Assembly: GCA_003045865.1 (NCBI GenBank)
Contig: PZPB01000002.1
Location: forward strand, 16,989 to 80,988
Source: Bacteroidota bacterium
GTDB taxonomy: Bacteria; Bacteroidota; Bacteroidia; Flavobacteriales; Schleiferiaceae
DNA length: 64,000 nucleotides
Direction: 5' to 3'
This document shows, piece after piece, positions 1 to 9,973 of this stretch. The notes under the pieces were generated by a model. It made no database searches, was not told the DNA's origin, and saw nothing but the letters and a program-made list of their open reading frames with translations. Made by a program: the position numbers and the translations under genes. How positions within the stretch are numbered: position 1 is the stretch's first letter; each line of letters opens with the position of its first letter.

Positions 1-245
1 GCTAAGTGCCCTAAAAGCCAATCTTGTTGTTCTTCTTTAAAAGCGCGAAGCTTAGTAAAGGAGTTTTCAGAACTTTCGAGGACGGCTTTGCTTCCCCAAC
101 CTAATAACCAGTTAAATTGACTGTATTTATTCTGGTAGCCATTAGAGTCTAAAAATTGGCACTGCTCAGATTTTACGGCTAACTGCAAAAGTTGGTCTTG
201 TTGGAAAACATCTTTCGCAAGAGGAAAAGTATAGCATGTTGTCAT
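1..245 (-). CDS. Aminodeoxychorismate/anthranilate synthase component I N-terminus (PabB-like), truncated by window edge
   Basis: Minus-strand reading from ATG at 245 gives [56 protein letters not shown]...QDWLLGHLA, resembling PabB N-termini (FLDSN..., DWLFGYLSYD). Open to the window edge. Start overlaps the upstream HK stop (TAATG). Confidence 0.6.
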   Translation of the reverse strand, partial: MTTCYTFPLAKDVFQQDQLLQLAVKSEQCQFLDSNGYQNKYSQFNWLLGWGSKAVLESSENSFTKLRAFKEEQQDWLLGHL

Positions 246-3200
246 TAACTCAAGTACTCTTTAAGATACACTTTCTTTAAAAGATTTTGGATAATTTTTA
301 GGTTGATGGGTTTAGTAATATAATCATCCATACCATCTTCCATAAATTTTTCACGGTCACCCTCCATGGCATTGGCCGTCATAGCAATAATTACCGGCCT
401 TTTGTTACCGTACTTTTCTCTAACCGCTTTAGTGGCCTCGCGGCCATCCATTTCGGGCATTTGAATATCCATAAAAATGAGGTCGTAACTTTGGCGCTCT
501 AAAGCGGAGAGAACCTCTAGTCCATTGGCGGCAATGTCGGTATTATAACCCATTTTCTGTAGGGTTAAAGTGGCTAGCTTCTGATTTATAGCATTATCTT
601 CTGCTAGTAAAATTCGCAGGGGATAGTTTTCGCCCAAATCGGAAAGCAATACTTCGCGTTTCTCGTGGAAATCTTCCTGCTTAATTTTCGAATCACTAAA
701 AATTTGATGCATACTGCTCAAAAGTTGCGAATGCTTAATGGGCTTAGGGAAGTAAAAACTAAACAGCTCTTCTCTCTCTTTTTTACTCAGGTCTGGGTAG
801 GCCGAGCTTAGTATTATTATTGGTAGATTAGGTTTGGCTACTTTCAGTTTACGGGATAGTTCCACGCCATCGAGAAGGGGCATTTCAAAGTCTACCACTA
901 CTAATTCAAAATTTTGTTTCAGGGCCGTTTTTAAACCTATTCTGGGATCACTTTCTTGGAAAACGTTAATACCCCAATTTTTAAATTGCCCGGCTAGAAC
1001 CCTTAAGTTGGTGTGGTTGTCGTCAATTATTAAGGCATTACGATTGCGCACAGAGTTAAGCATTTGCGATAACTCTTTGTCTTTTTGATTGCGAGCTCTA
1101 GTGGCACTGATGGTGAAGTGGAAGGTAGAGCCCTGCCCGGGCTTACTCTCTACCCAAATATCTCCCCCCATTAAGCTGGTTAACCTTTGTGAAATGGCCA
1201 ATCCTAAACCCGTTCCGCCGTATTTACGGGTAGTGGAAGAGTCGGCTTGGCTAAAGGCTTTAAAAAGTTTCTTTTGTTGATCTGCACTCATACCAATACC
1301 CGTATCGCGCACTGAAAAATGAATGAGGAGTTCTTCGTTTTCTTGTTCTTCTAGAACGGCTCTTACCTCAATTTCACCGCCTTCGGTAAATTTAATGGCA
1401 TTGGAAATAAGGTTTAGTAATATCTGACGCAAACGCGTAATATCACCTTCAATATAATTTGGAATATTAGCACTGATGGAATAAGTAAGTTCGAGATCTT
1501 TCTCGGTTATTCTGTTGGCTAGTAATTCAATCGCTTCTTCTACGCATTGTTCCAATGAGAAAGGATATACTTCCAAACTCATGTTGCCCGCTTCAATTTT
1601 ACTAAAGTCTAGGATATCGTTAATAATGGATAAAAGCGTATCTCCCGAAAGGCGAATGGTATTTACATAATCGAGTTGCTCTTTGTCTAACTCAGTTTGT
1701 AACAGCAAGGAAGTCATGCCAATTACTCCATTCATAGGAGTGCGAATTTCATGGCTCATGGTCGCTAAGAATTCACTTTTGGCCCTTGCGGCAACTTCGG
1801 CCGAATTTTTCGCTTCAATTAAGGCTTCCCTAGATAGGTTGGCTTCAATTTCCGCTCCTAACCAGCGCGACATTAACCGTAAGAGGTCAAGGTCGTTTTC
1901 GGTAAAGGGGTAGGGCGATTCCTCGGGTCCGTTAAAATTAAGGGTCCCGTAAATCTCATTTCCTACATAAATGGCTGTGCCGATATAGCTTTTAATGACA
2001 AAGCTATTATTATGAATAATATGAATGGGTGCATTTTTTAAATTACTAAAACAGATGGGCTCTCCTTTTTTAATGATCTTTTCTGAAAGAGTGCCAGTTA
2101 GGGGAAGATTTAAAAGTTTAGAAGGAAGCAGGTTTCCTTCCGAATACCTATCGATGGCCTCGTAACGTCCTTCATTGAGGAAGGCCTTGGCCAAAATACC
2201 GTTGGGTAGTTTAAATCGTTGGGTTCCTAATTCGAGGAAAAGCCTTACTTTTTCTTTAAAGCTGAGGCTATTATTAGCCGAAATAGAGTAGAGCTTGCGA
2301 ATCGCCTCCTCGTTTACGCGTAAATTTCGTTCGGCATTGCGTTTTTCTGTAACATCAATTAAAGTCCAAACTACCCCACGGGCAAAATTATGTCCACCGA
2401 ATTCGATAATGCGTTTTTCGCCGTTTTTCCGATAAACAGGAAAAAGGAATCCATTTATTTCTTTCTGGGAGAGAAAGGCTTGATATTGCTCATAAGTTTG
2501 ATTTGAGGTATTGCGGTAAATCTTTTCAAAGAATTTATCGGTGGTATCCAATTCTTCTGGTTGATAGCCTAAAATTTTACTAGTTGCATTGTTGATGCGC
2601 AATTTATCTTCCTGCACCAAAATTGCTCCTACAGGAAGATTATCGATTACACCTAGGAGTTCATTTTCACTTTCTTCTAGGCGCCTGCGTGCCAGTTCAA
2701 GTTCTTTTAAGCGGTGGGTTAACTCATTTTCGTTAGATGCCAAGGCAGTGCGCTGCCGCTGTAGTTCGGTGCTATATTCTTGCTCGTCTTCTAATAATTG
2801 TTTTAATTTTTTACCTGCTTCCCTCTCAGCTTTTAAGCTGCGCATTTTTTCCTCATGCTCTTTACGATGCTGCTGAAAAATAGGAAGGAAAAAGATAAGC
2901 GAAAGTATTACAAAAGTGAGCGATAAGATAATGAAAGCAATGCTGCTTAATTTCTCAGCCCGATCGGACTTATTGCTCTCATCTAAGCGATAGAGAACGA
3001 CAACTTGTTCTAAATATTCGAGAACAAGATCGCTTTCATTTAGGATCTCTACCGCACAATCTTTGGCTTCATTACTATTTATTTCGCCCTTGCAGTAGCT
3101 TAAAATCTTATCAGCCTTGGAGATGTAGTTTTTGCGAAGCTCACTTTTCTTGGCATGCAGTGAATCAACTTTTCCCTTTATATCGTTAGATACTAAATTG

Positions 3201-3487
3201 TAAATCTCAGGCTCTAATAAGGCAAGATGTTGCTGGTTAAAGCTTTCAACGCTACTTTTTAAATCGTTGCAATGATTCTGTAATTGAGCAGCTTGGGTGT
3301 ATTCAGTAATGTTAAGGGCTTCTTTGCTAATTCGCTGCGATAGCATTATTTGTCTACCCGCTAAATCGAGTCGGATAGCATCTTTAGCACGAACTGCATC
3401 GGCCTGCTCTAGAAAAATGTAAAAGATAAAACTGAGAAATATTATCAGTAATATGTAGCTTAAATAAGCCCATTTCAAATTGCGCAT
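245..3487 (-). CDS. Hybrid sensor histidine kinase: N-terminal TM/PilJ-N-like sensor, PAS, GAF, HisKA, HATPase_c, two receiver domains
   Basis: ORF 1080 aa; [14 protein letters not shown] (PilJ-N-like), [19 protein letters not shown] (H-box), [10 protein letters not shown] / [12 protein letters not shown] (N/G boxes), receivers with VVVDFEMP and [13 protein letters not shown]. Confidence 0.92.
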   Translation of the reverse strand: MRNLKWAYLSYILLIIFLSFIFYIFLEQADAVRAKDAIRLDLAGRQIMLSQRISKEALNITEYTQAAQLQNHCNDLKSSVESFNQQHLALLEPEIYNLVSNDIKGKVDSLHAKKSELRKNYISKADKILSYCKGEINSNEAKDCAVEILNESDLVLEYLEQVVVLYRLDESNKSDRAEKLSSIAFIILSLTFVILSLIFFLPIFQQHRKEHEEKMRSLKAEREAGKKLKQLLEDEQEYSTELQRQRTALASNENELTHRLKELELARRRLEESENELLGVIDNLPVGAILVQEDKLRINNATSKILGYQPEELDTTDKFFEKIYRNTSNQTYEQYQAFLSQKEINGFLFPVYRKNGEKRIIEFGGHNFARGVVWTLIDVTEKRNAERNLRVNEEAIRKLYSISANNSLSFKEKVRLFLELGTQRFKLPNGILAKAFLNEGRYEAIDRYSEGNLLPSKLLNLPLTGTLSEKIIKKGEPICFSNLKNAPIHIIHNNSFVIKSYIGTAIYVGNEIYGTLNFNGPEESPYPFTENDLDLLRLMSRWLGAEIEANLSREALIEAKNSAEVAARAKSEFLATMSHEIRTPMNGVIGMTSLLLQTELDKEQLDYVNTIRLSGDTLLSIINDILDFSKIEAGNMSLEVYPFSLEQCVEEAIELLANRITEKDLELTYSISANIPNYIEGDITRLRQILLNLISNAIKFTEGGEIEVRAVLEEQENEELLIHFSVRDTGIGMSADQQKKLFKAFSQADSSTTRKYGGTGLGLAISQRLTSLMGGDIWVESKPGQGSTFHFTISATRARNQKDKELSQMLNSVRNRNALIIDDNHTNLRVLAGQFKNWGINVFQESDPRIGLKTALKQNFELVVVDFEMPLLDGVELSRKLKVAKPNLPIIILSSAYPDLSKKEREELFSFYFPKPIKHSQLLSSMHQIFSDSKIKQEDFHEKREVLLSDLGENYPLRILLAEDNAINQKLATLTLQKMGYNTDIAANGLEVLSALERQSYDLIFMDIQMPEMDGREATKAVREKYGNKRPVIIAMTANAMEGDREKFMEDGMDDYITKPINLKIIQNLLKKVYLKEYLS

Positions 3488-3544
3488 GCCTAGAAATATT
3501 CGACCCTAAGCTACAATATTTATAGCTTGTTCTTTAAACTAAGA

Positions 3545-3570
3545 AAGGCGAGACTAGCTAGTCTCGCCTT
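3545..3570 (-). terminator. Perfect 26-bp palindromic terminator-like hairpin downstream of lpdA
   Basis: aaggcgagactagctagtctcgcctt, between HK start and lpdA stop; minus strand continues TTTCTTAG. Confidence 0.7.
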
Positions 3571-3581
3571 TACGATAGATA

Positions 3582-4982
3582 TTACACGTGTAAAGCGCGA
3601 TTATCGGTCGCCGCTAATGCCGCTTCTTTAATCGCTTCGGCAAAAGTAGGATGGGCGTGACTCATGCGAGCGATATCCTCCGCTGAGGCGCGGTATTCCA
3701 TGGCCACTACACCTTCTGCAATTAGATCAGCGGCTCTAGGCCCGATCATATGGAAGCCTAAAATTTCGTCTGTGTTTTTATCAGAAATAATTTTTACTAA
3801 ACCGTCGGTATCGCCACTAGCACGGGCACGACCTAGTGCGCGGAAAGGAAAAGAGCCCACTTTGTAGCTAATGCCAGCCTCCTTAATTTGCTCTTCCGTT
3901 CGCCCTACACTGGCAACTTCTGGCCAAGTGTAAACTACACCTGGAATAAGATTATAGTCGATATGTGGTTTTTGTCCCGCCATGGTTTCCGCTACAAAAA
4001 CACCTTCTTCTTCGGCTTTATGAGCTAACATGGCTCCTTTGATTACATCACCAATAGCGAAAATATGCTCTTTACTGGTTTGTAATTTTTCATTCACTTC
4101 CACCTTACCACGATTGTCGGTTTTAATGCCAACATTTTCTAATCCTAGGCCAGCGGTATATGCGCTTCTGCCTACCGCAACTAAACAATAGTCGCCTTCG
4201 AACTTCACTTCTTGGTCTTTTTTATCGGTAGCGCTCACGCTTACTTTTTTGCCATCGCTGCTAACTTCGGTTACTTTGTGACTAAAATTGAACTTAATAC
4301 CTAGTTTTTTTAAAGACTTGGTAATTTCTTTACTCATCGCGCTGTCATACCCGGGAATCGCTTTGTCGAGATATTCGATTACCGTCACTTCGGAACCAAG
4401 ACGAGCATAAACGCTTCCTAACTCTAAACCAATAACACCTGCGCCAATAACAATCATTTGCTTCGGCACTTCCTTAAGGTTTAAAGCTTCGGTGCTGCTG
4501 ATAATTCGTTCTTTATCGAATTTAGCGAAAGGTAATTCTGTGGGCTTGCTGCCCGTGGCAATAATTACTTTGTCGGCCGATATTTTGGTTTCTTCTGTTT
4601 CCTTTTTGATGGCGATGGTATGATCATCTACAAAAGACCCAAAGCCCTCGAAAACGGTGATCTTATTTTTCTTCATCAAAAACTGGATACCTTCAGTAGT
4701 TTGACTAACCACAGAATTTTTGCGGCTAATCATTTGCGCCAAATTAACTTTGGGAGTATCGATATCGATACCGTGATCAGCAAATGAATGCATGGCATTA
4801 TGAAAATGCTCGCTACTGTCTAAAAGTGCTTTGGATGGAATGCATCCCACATTTAAACAGGTGCCACCAAGGGTGCGGTATTTTTCAATCAAGGCTGTTT
4901 TCATGCCCAGTTGTGCGCATCTAATTGCGGCTACATATCCTCCCGGTCCTGATCCTATGATTGCTACGTCAAATTTATCCAT
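3582..4982 (-). CDS. lpdA: Dihydrolipoyl dehydrogenase
   Basis: 466 aa; GSGPGGYVAAIRCAQLG, GGTCLNVGCIPSKALL redox-active disulfide, HAHPTFAEAIKEA C-terminal motif. Confidence 0.96.
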   Translation of the reverse strand: MDKFDVAIIGSGPGGYVAAIRCAQLGMKTALIEKYRTLGGTCLNVGCIPSKALLDSSEHFHNAMHSFADHGIDIDTPKVNLAQMISRKNSVVSQTTEGIQFLMKKNKITVFEGFGSFVDDHTIAIKKETEETKISADKVIIATGSKPTELPFAKFDKERIISSTEALNLKEVPKQMIVIGAGVIGLELGSVYARLGSEVTVIEYLDKAIPGYDSAMSKEITKSLKKLGIKFNFSHKVTEVSSDGKKVSVSATDKKDQEVKFEGDYCLVAVGRSAYTAGLGLENVGIKTDNRGKVEVNEKLQTSKEHIFAIGDVIKGAMLAHKAEEEGVFVAETMAGQKPHIDYNLIPGVVYTWPEVASVGRTEEQIKEAGISYKVGSFPFRALGRARASGDTDGLVKIISDKNTDEILGFHMIGPRAADLIAEGVVAMEYRASAEDIARMSHAHPTFAEAIKEAALAATDNRALHV

Positions 4983-5168
4983 TATAGAGATTGATGAGTT
5001 TTATTTAATCCCACAAAATTAAGCAATTGTAGAAGAGTAATTGCTTAAAAATGTATTTTCTAATGAAGTGATAACCTCGCTCAAATTGGTCAAAATTTCT
5101 CGATGCTAATCACTAATTATTTGGGATATAAGTTTCAGGCGTAAGCAAGGTATTTCTAAATTCGCAGG

Positions 5169-6275
5169 ATGGTAACTAAGGAGCAAGTACAAGAGCTTTC
5201 GCAAAGAGTAGAGTCGTTAAAGGATTATCTACAAATTGAGCAAAAGGAAATTCAAATCATTAATGAAGAAGAGAAGACCGCGGTAGCTGAATTTTGGGAA
5301 GACCAAAAAACGGCGCAGCAGGTAATGAAGAAGATTCGGGGTTTAAAATTTTGGGTAGAGTCTTTTAATGATTTAAAGGATTCCGTAGATGAGCTTAACT
5401 TAGGATTAGAGTTTTTGGAGCTGGGCGAGATTAGTGAGGAGGAAATGGCCGAGATGCGATCGAAAGCGATTAAAACCTTAGAATCTCTAGAGTTTCGCAA
5501 TATGCTCTCGGGTGAGGAAGATCAACTTAGTGCGGTTCTGCAAATTACAGCGGGCGCCGGTGGTACCGAAAGCTGCGACTGGGCTAGTATGTTAATGCGC
5601 ATGTACCTGCGTTATGCCGAAAGACAGGGTTATAAGGTAAGCGAACTTAATTACCAAGAAGGCGATGTTGCCGGGGTGAAAACGGTGACCCTAGAGATTG
5701 AAGGCGATTATGCTTTCGGCTACCTAAAAGGAGAAAATGGCGTGCATCGCTTGGTGCGGATCTCGCCCTTCGATAGTAATGCAAAGCGCCATACTTCTTT
5801 TGCATCAGTTTATGTTTACCCCTTGGTAGATGATTCCATCGAAATTGATATTAGTCCTGCCGATATAGAATGGGATACTTTCCGTTCGGGTGGAGCTGGA
5901 GGCCAAAACGTAAACAAGGTGGAAACGGGCGTGCGCTTACGTCACGCTCCCTCAGGAATTGTGATCGAAAATACCGAAAGTCGCTCGCAACTTCAAAATA
6001 AAGAAAAGGCTTTGCAATTGTTAAAGTCTCAGCTTTATGAAATTGAGATTGAAGCGAAAAATCAGGCCCGCGCTGAAATTGAAGCAGGTAAAAAGAAAAT
6101 TGAGTGGGGAAGCCAAATTCGTAACTATGTGCTTCATCCTTACAAGTTAATTAAGGACGTGCGCACCGCCCATGAGACTTCAAATGTTGATCAGGTTTTA
6201 GATGGTGATCTTGATGCCTTTATCAAGTCGTATTTAATGAGTAAAGGTCAAAGCCAAGATTTGCAGGATAGCTGA
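5169..6275 (+). CDS. prfB: Peptide chain release factor 2
   Basis: 368 aa; [22 protein letters not shown] (SPF tripeptide), [21 protein letters not shown] (GGQ). Single ORF, no in-frame UGA frameshift site. Confidence 0.95.
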   Translation: MVTKEQVQELSQRVESLKDYLQIEQKEIQIINEEEKTAVAEFWEDQKTAQQVMKKIRGLKFWVESFNDLKDSVDELNLGLEFLELGEISEEEMAEMRSKAIKTLESLEFRNMLSGEEDQLSAVLQITAGAGGTESCDWASMLMRMYLRYAERQGYKVSELNYQEGDVAGVKTVTLEIEGDYAFGYLKGENGVHRLVRISPFDSNAKRHTSFASVYVYPLVDDSIEIDISPADIEWDTFRSGGAGGQNVNKVETGVRLRHAPSGIVIENTESRSQLQNKEKALQLLKSQLYEIEIEAKNQARAEIEAGKKKIEWGSQIRNYVLHPYKLIKDVRTAHETSNVDQVLDGDLDAFIKSYLMSKGQSQDLQDS

Positions 6276-6320
6276 TAGGCTCCCTTAACTGCCATAATTT
6301 ATCTTAGCTTAATCGATAGT

Positions 6321-9300
6321 TTGAAATCTCGGCTTACTACCTTACATTCGAGCAATCGATTTAAAATTTTGAGCCTAAAAAAGATTCTTCCTCTTATCTT
6401 GTTCTGCCTAAGCTTTTCTGCCAAAGCTCAGCACATGGCCTTTGTAGAAAACGAAGGACAATGGCAAGGCGATTTCGATTATTTACTGCGCAATGGTAGC
6501 GACTTCCTTTTCTTTAAAGCGGATGAGGTTAGGGTGCAGTTACTCGAAAAGCATAGCGCAGGTGAAGAAATTCATCATCATCAGAATTCTGGGGAAGTAC
6601 TGCAGGGCCACGTATACAGCATGCAATGGCTCGGTGTTAACCAAGAGGCAAAAGTTACGCGTACTATTCTTGAAGGAGCACCCTATTTAAATTATCTCAA
6701 AGGAAAAAATCCCGACCATTGGAAGTCAGGCTTGCGGCAATATCAGGAAATTGTTTACCATAATATTTATCCTAATATCGACCTCCGCTACTATCTCAGC
6801 CCCGCGGGAGTTTATAAATACGATTTCATAGTTCGGCCAGGCGGAAATCCCAATGATATTTCTTGGCAATTTAAAGGAGTAGAGCGCTATGGTTTGGCAG
6901 GTGCAGATTTGGCGCTAATCACTAGCGTTAAAAATGTGGTGTATACCGCTCCGCTAGCGTTTCAGGGAAGCGATAGAATAGCAGCGGCTTTTAAACAGCA
7001 AGGCGATATTTTCACTTACGCTGTGGCGGAATACGATCTCGACCGTGAATTGGTTATCGATCCTACTTTGGTTTTTAGCACCTACAGTGCCAGTACAGAC
7101 GATAACTTTGGTTTTACAGCTACTTTTGGTGAAGATGGCTCGGGCTACAATGCTGGGATTAATTACATCTATGGCAATATCAATCGCGGCTTTCCTACTA
7201 CCTTGGGTGCTTTTCAAGATTCGTCTAATGGTGGTGTCGTAGATGGTGTAGTGGCGAAATATACCGCCGATGGTAGTCAGCAAATTTATGCAACCTTTTT
7301 AGGGGGCTCTCAAAACGATGTGCCTTTTAGTTTGCTGGAAGGCCCCAATAAATCGTTAATAATTTTAGGGGTAACGGGCTCCACTAATTTTCCCGTTACC
7401 GCCAATGCCTACGACACCTCTTTTAGTGCAGGTGTATCCAGCGCATTAAGCATCGGGGGCTCTTTAAACTTCCCTTTATCCAGCGATATTTTCATTAGTA
7501 TTTTAGATAGTACGGGTGGGAGTTTACTAGGTTCTACTTTTTTAGGTGATACTGCTATGGATGGCGTGAACGATCGCCTTGAATTTAATTATGGTGATGC
7601 GGCGCGCGGCGATTTGAGTATCGATTCTTTGGGGAATATTTTAGGGGTCTCCTACACCTTTTCGCCTAATATCCCCATTGGTTCTGCCTTTAGTAGTTCT
7701 TATCAAGGTGAGCAAGACGGAATGGTGTTCTCGTTTAATAGCGATTTAAGCCAACTAAATTGGAACAAAATAATTGGTGGTAACAGTAATGATGCAGTTT
7801 TTTCATTGCGTTTTAGTCCTGCCAATCGCCTTTTTATAACCGGTGCTACGGAGAGCACTAACTTATCCTATCCTAGTACAGGGGTTTATCAGGATAGTGC
7901 CAATGGTAAGGTCGATGGCTTTCTCGCTGAACTTAATCCGGCCAACGGCGAGGTGCTAAATTTCACTTTTACGGGCACCAGCGAGCACGATGTTTCTTAT
8001 TTCTTAGATATCGATCAAAAGGAGAAGATTACTCTGTTCGGGCAAACCCGTGGCGCTTGGCCGCAAGTTGGAGATAGCTTGTGGGGGCAGCCGGGGAGCG
8101 CTCAATTTCTGCAACAATTTAGCCCCGATTTGCAATTAAATTTATCGACCACCTTTGGCGTTGGAACGACCTTGGCGACCAATATTTCTCCTACTGCTTT
8201 GATGGTAAGTGAGTGCGGTGATGTCTTTCTTTCGGGTTGGGGTGCTGGTTATGGTTCGCGTCGTGGCGCGATGGCCATTCCTAGAAACATGCCGCTAACC
8301 CAAGATGCCTGGCGTGACACAACCGATTTCGGCGACTTTTATTTTCTTCGCTTGGATGCTTCTTGGAAACGATTAGAGTACGCAACTTACTTTGGGCAGT
8401 TTGGGAATGGTCCCGATCACGTAGATGGCGGTAGTAGTCGCTTCCGCAAAGATGGGTCTATCTTCCAAGCGGTTTGTTCTTGCGGAACCGATAGCAGTGG
8501 TTTCCCTACTACGGTTAATGCTTATGCTCCCAAAAAGATGAATCGTAATTGCAATATGGCCATCTTTCGTTTCGATATGGAAGCGGATTCTATCGATGCA
8601 AATGTTAAAGTTGCCACTGGTTATGCCGATACGGTTTGCTTTCCTAGCCAAGTGAAATTTGATGATTTTAGTTTTAATGCCGATTGGGTATTAGTGCAAA
8701 GTCCCAATGGAATTCTTGATACCCTTCGCAATCAGTTATTTAACATTGTGGACAGTGGTTTAAATCGCTATACCTTTTATGCCCTCGATACTAATTGCTT
8801 TTTAATGGATAGCAGTTTTATTGACATCTTCTCTTTTGGTAGAGAGGTGCAAGCTGATTTTAGTTTCGATTATGATAGTTGTAATCAAAGTGCTTTGGTT
8901 AATTTTCAAAATCAATCGCAGGGTGCCGCTCAATATCGTTGGTTTTTTGGCGACGGTGATAGCGCTATATCTACTAATCCTAGTCATACTTATAGTCCCG
9001 GCGATTATGATATCCAATTGATTGCCATCGACCCAATCTGCGGAAGCACCGACACGATTCGTAAAAGTATTAGTATCGTACAGTCTAACTTATTTTTAGA
9101 AATGACCAGCGATTTTCGTCCCTGCGATTTAAGTTACCCTTTAAGTTTACGCTTGGCGCAGAATGGTTTCCATCGGTTTGAGTGGTATTTAAATGGACAG
9201 CGGCTCAATGAAAGCGCAGATAGTTTGATCTTGAATTTAAATAGTGGGGGTTTGTACGAAATTCGCCTTGTGGCGACCGACACCATTTGTAATTTGGTTT

Positions 9301-9626
9301 TAGAAAGGGAGGAAAGCGCTTTTATTTTTGATGAAGGTTTTAACCTAGAGCTGCCTAATATATTCAGTCCCAATGGCGATGGCTTAAATGATTTCTACGG
9401 CGCTTTAGCAGATGAGCTGTCACTGGATTTTGTGGAGAATTCAAGCCTTGAAATTCGCGATAGGAACGGAATTCTAGTTTTCTCGGGCGATGGCCTAGAA
9501 AATCTTTGGGATGGGAAGTTTAATAATTTAGAAATGGCAAGTGGTGTTTACTTCTATCTCTTCAATTATCAAGATATTTGCGGCAACATTAAGGATGCTA
9601 AAGGATTTTTACATCTTCAACGATAA
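6321..9626 (+). CDS. Secreted SBBP/PKD-repeat protein with CHU_C (gliding motility-associated) T9SS type B sorting domain
   Basis: 1101 aa, TTG start; signal peptide KKILPLILFCLSFSAKAQ; PKD-like YRWFFGDGDSAISTNPSHTYSPGDYDIQLIA; C-terminus LPNIFSPNGDGLNDFYG...LWDGKFNNLEMASGVYFY. Confidence 0.87.
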   Translation: MKSRLTTLHSSNRFKILSLKKILPLILFCLSFSAKAQHMAFVENEGQWQGDFDYLLRNGSDFLFFKADEVRVQLLEKHSAGEEIHHHQNSGEVLQGHVYSMQWLGVNQEAKVTRTILEGAPYLNYLKGKNPDHWKSGLRQYQEIVYHNIYPNIDLRYYLSPAGVYKYDFIVRPGGNPNDISWQFKGVERYGLAGADLALITSVKNVVYTAPLAFQGSDRIAAAFKQQGDIFTYAVAEYDLDRELVIDPTLVFSTYSASTDDNFGFTATFGEDGSGYNAGINYIYGNINRGFPTTLGAFQDSSNGGVVDGVVAKYTADGSQQIYATFLGGSQNDVPFSLLEGPNKSLIILGVTGSTNFPVTANAYDTSFSAGVSSALSIGGSLNFPLSSDIFISILDSTGGSLLGSTFLGDTAMDGVNDRLEFNYGDAARGDLSIDSLGNILGVSYTFSPNIPIGSAFSSSYQGEQDGMVFSFNSDLSQLNWNKIIGGNSNDAVFSLRFSPANRLFITGATESTNLSYPSTGVYQDSANGKVDGFLAELNPANGEVLNFTFTGTSEHDVSYFLDIDQKEKITLFGQTRGAWPQVGDSLWGQPGSAQFLQQFSPDLQLNLSTTFGVGTTLATNISPTALMVSECGDVFLSGWGAGYGSRRGAMAIPRNMPLTQDAWRDTTDFGDFYFLRLDASWKRLEYATYFGQFGNGPDHVDGGSSRFRKDGSIFQAVCSCGTDSSGFPTTVNAYAPKKMNRNCNMAIFRFDMEADSIDANVKVATGYADTVCFPSQVKFDDFSFNADWVLVQSPNGILDTLRNQLFNIVDSGLNRYTFYALDTNCFLMDSSFIDIFSFGREVQADFSFDYDSCNQSALVNFQNQSQGAAQYRWFFGDGDSAISTNPSHTYSPGDYDIQLIAIDPICGSTDTIRKSISIVQSNLFLEMTSDFRPCDLSYPLSLRLAQNGFHRFEWYLNGQRLNESADSLILNLNSGGLYEIRLVATDTICNLVLEREESAFIFDEGFNLELPNIFSPNGDGLNDFYGALADELSLDFVENSSLEIRDRNGILVFSGDGLENLWDGKFNNLEMASGVYFYLFNYQDICGNIKDAKGFLHLQR

Positions 9627-9634
9627 ATAATATT

Positions 9635-9973
9635 ATGCGCTATTTTCACAATCCACGCTGCCAAAAAAGTAGAGAAGGCCTACAATTATTAGAAGAAAAA
9701 GGTCTTCACCCCGAAGTGGTGCTTTATATGACCGAGCCCCTAAGCCCCATAGAATTGGAAGATATTTTAGTTAAACTCGATATCGATGCGGAAGACTTAA
9801 TTCGCAGCAAAGAGTCGGTTTGGAAAGAGGAGTTTAAGGATAAAGAATTAAGTGAAGATGAACTGGTTCTCGCCATGATTGAGTATCCTCAACTAATGGA
9901 GCGCCCTATTTTAGTGAATGGCGATAAAGCAGCCATCGGTCGTCCCCCCGAAAACTTATTGGAAATCCTTTAG
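9635..9973 (+). CDS. ArsC/Spx-family arsenate reductase-like protein
   Basis: 112 aa; MRYFHNPRCQKSREGLQLL, YPQLMERPILVNGDKAAIGRPPENLLEIL. Confidence 0.85.
   Translation: MRYFHNPRCQKSREGLQLLEEKGLHPEVVLYMTEPLSPIELEDILVKLDIDAEDLIRSKESVWKEEFKDKELSEDELVLAMIEYPQLMERPILVNGDKAAIGRPPENLLEIL

Noticed and set aside
834-2876. Several plus-strand ORFs of 60-95 aa antisense to the hybrid kinase
   Set aside because: Antisense shadow ORFs within a strong conserved CDS; low-complexity Ser/Arg composition, no motifs.
9970-9973. 4-nt tail-to-tail overlap (ttag) of arsC-like and glycosyltransferase genes; similar TTAA overlap at 22171-22174
   Set aside because: Common compact-genome arrangement, not informative alone.
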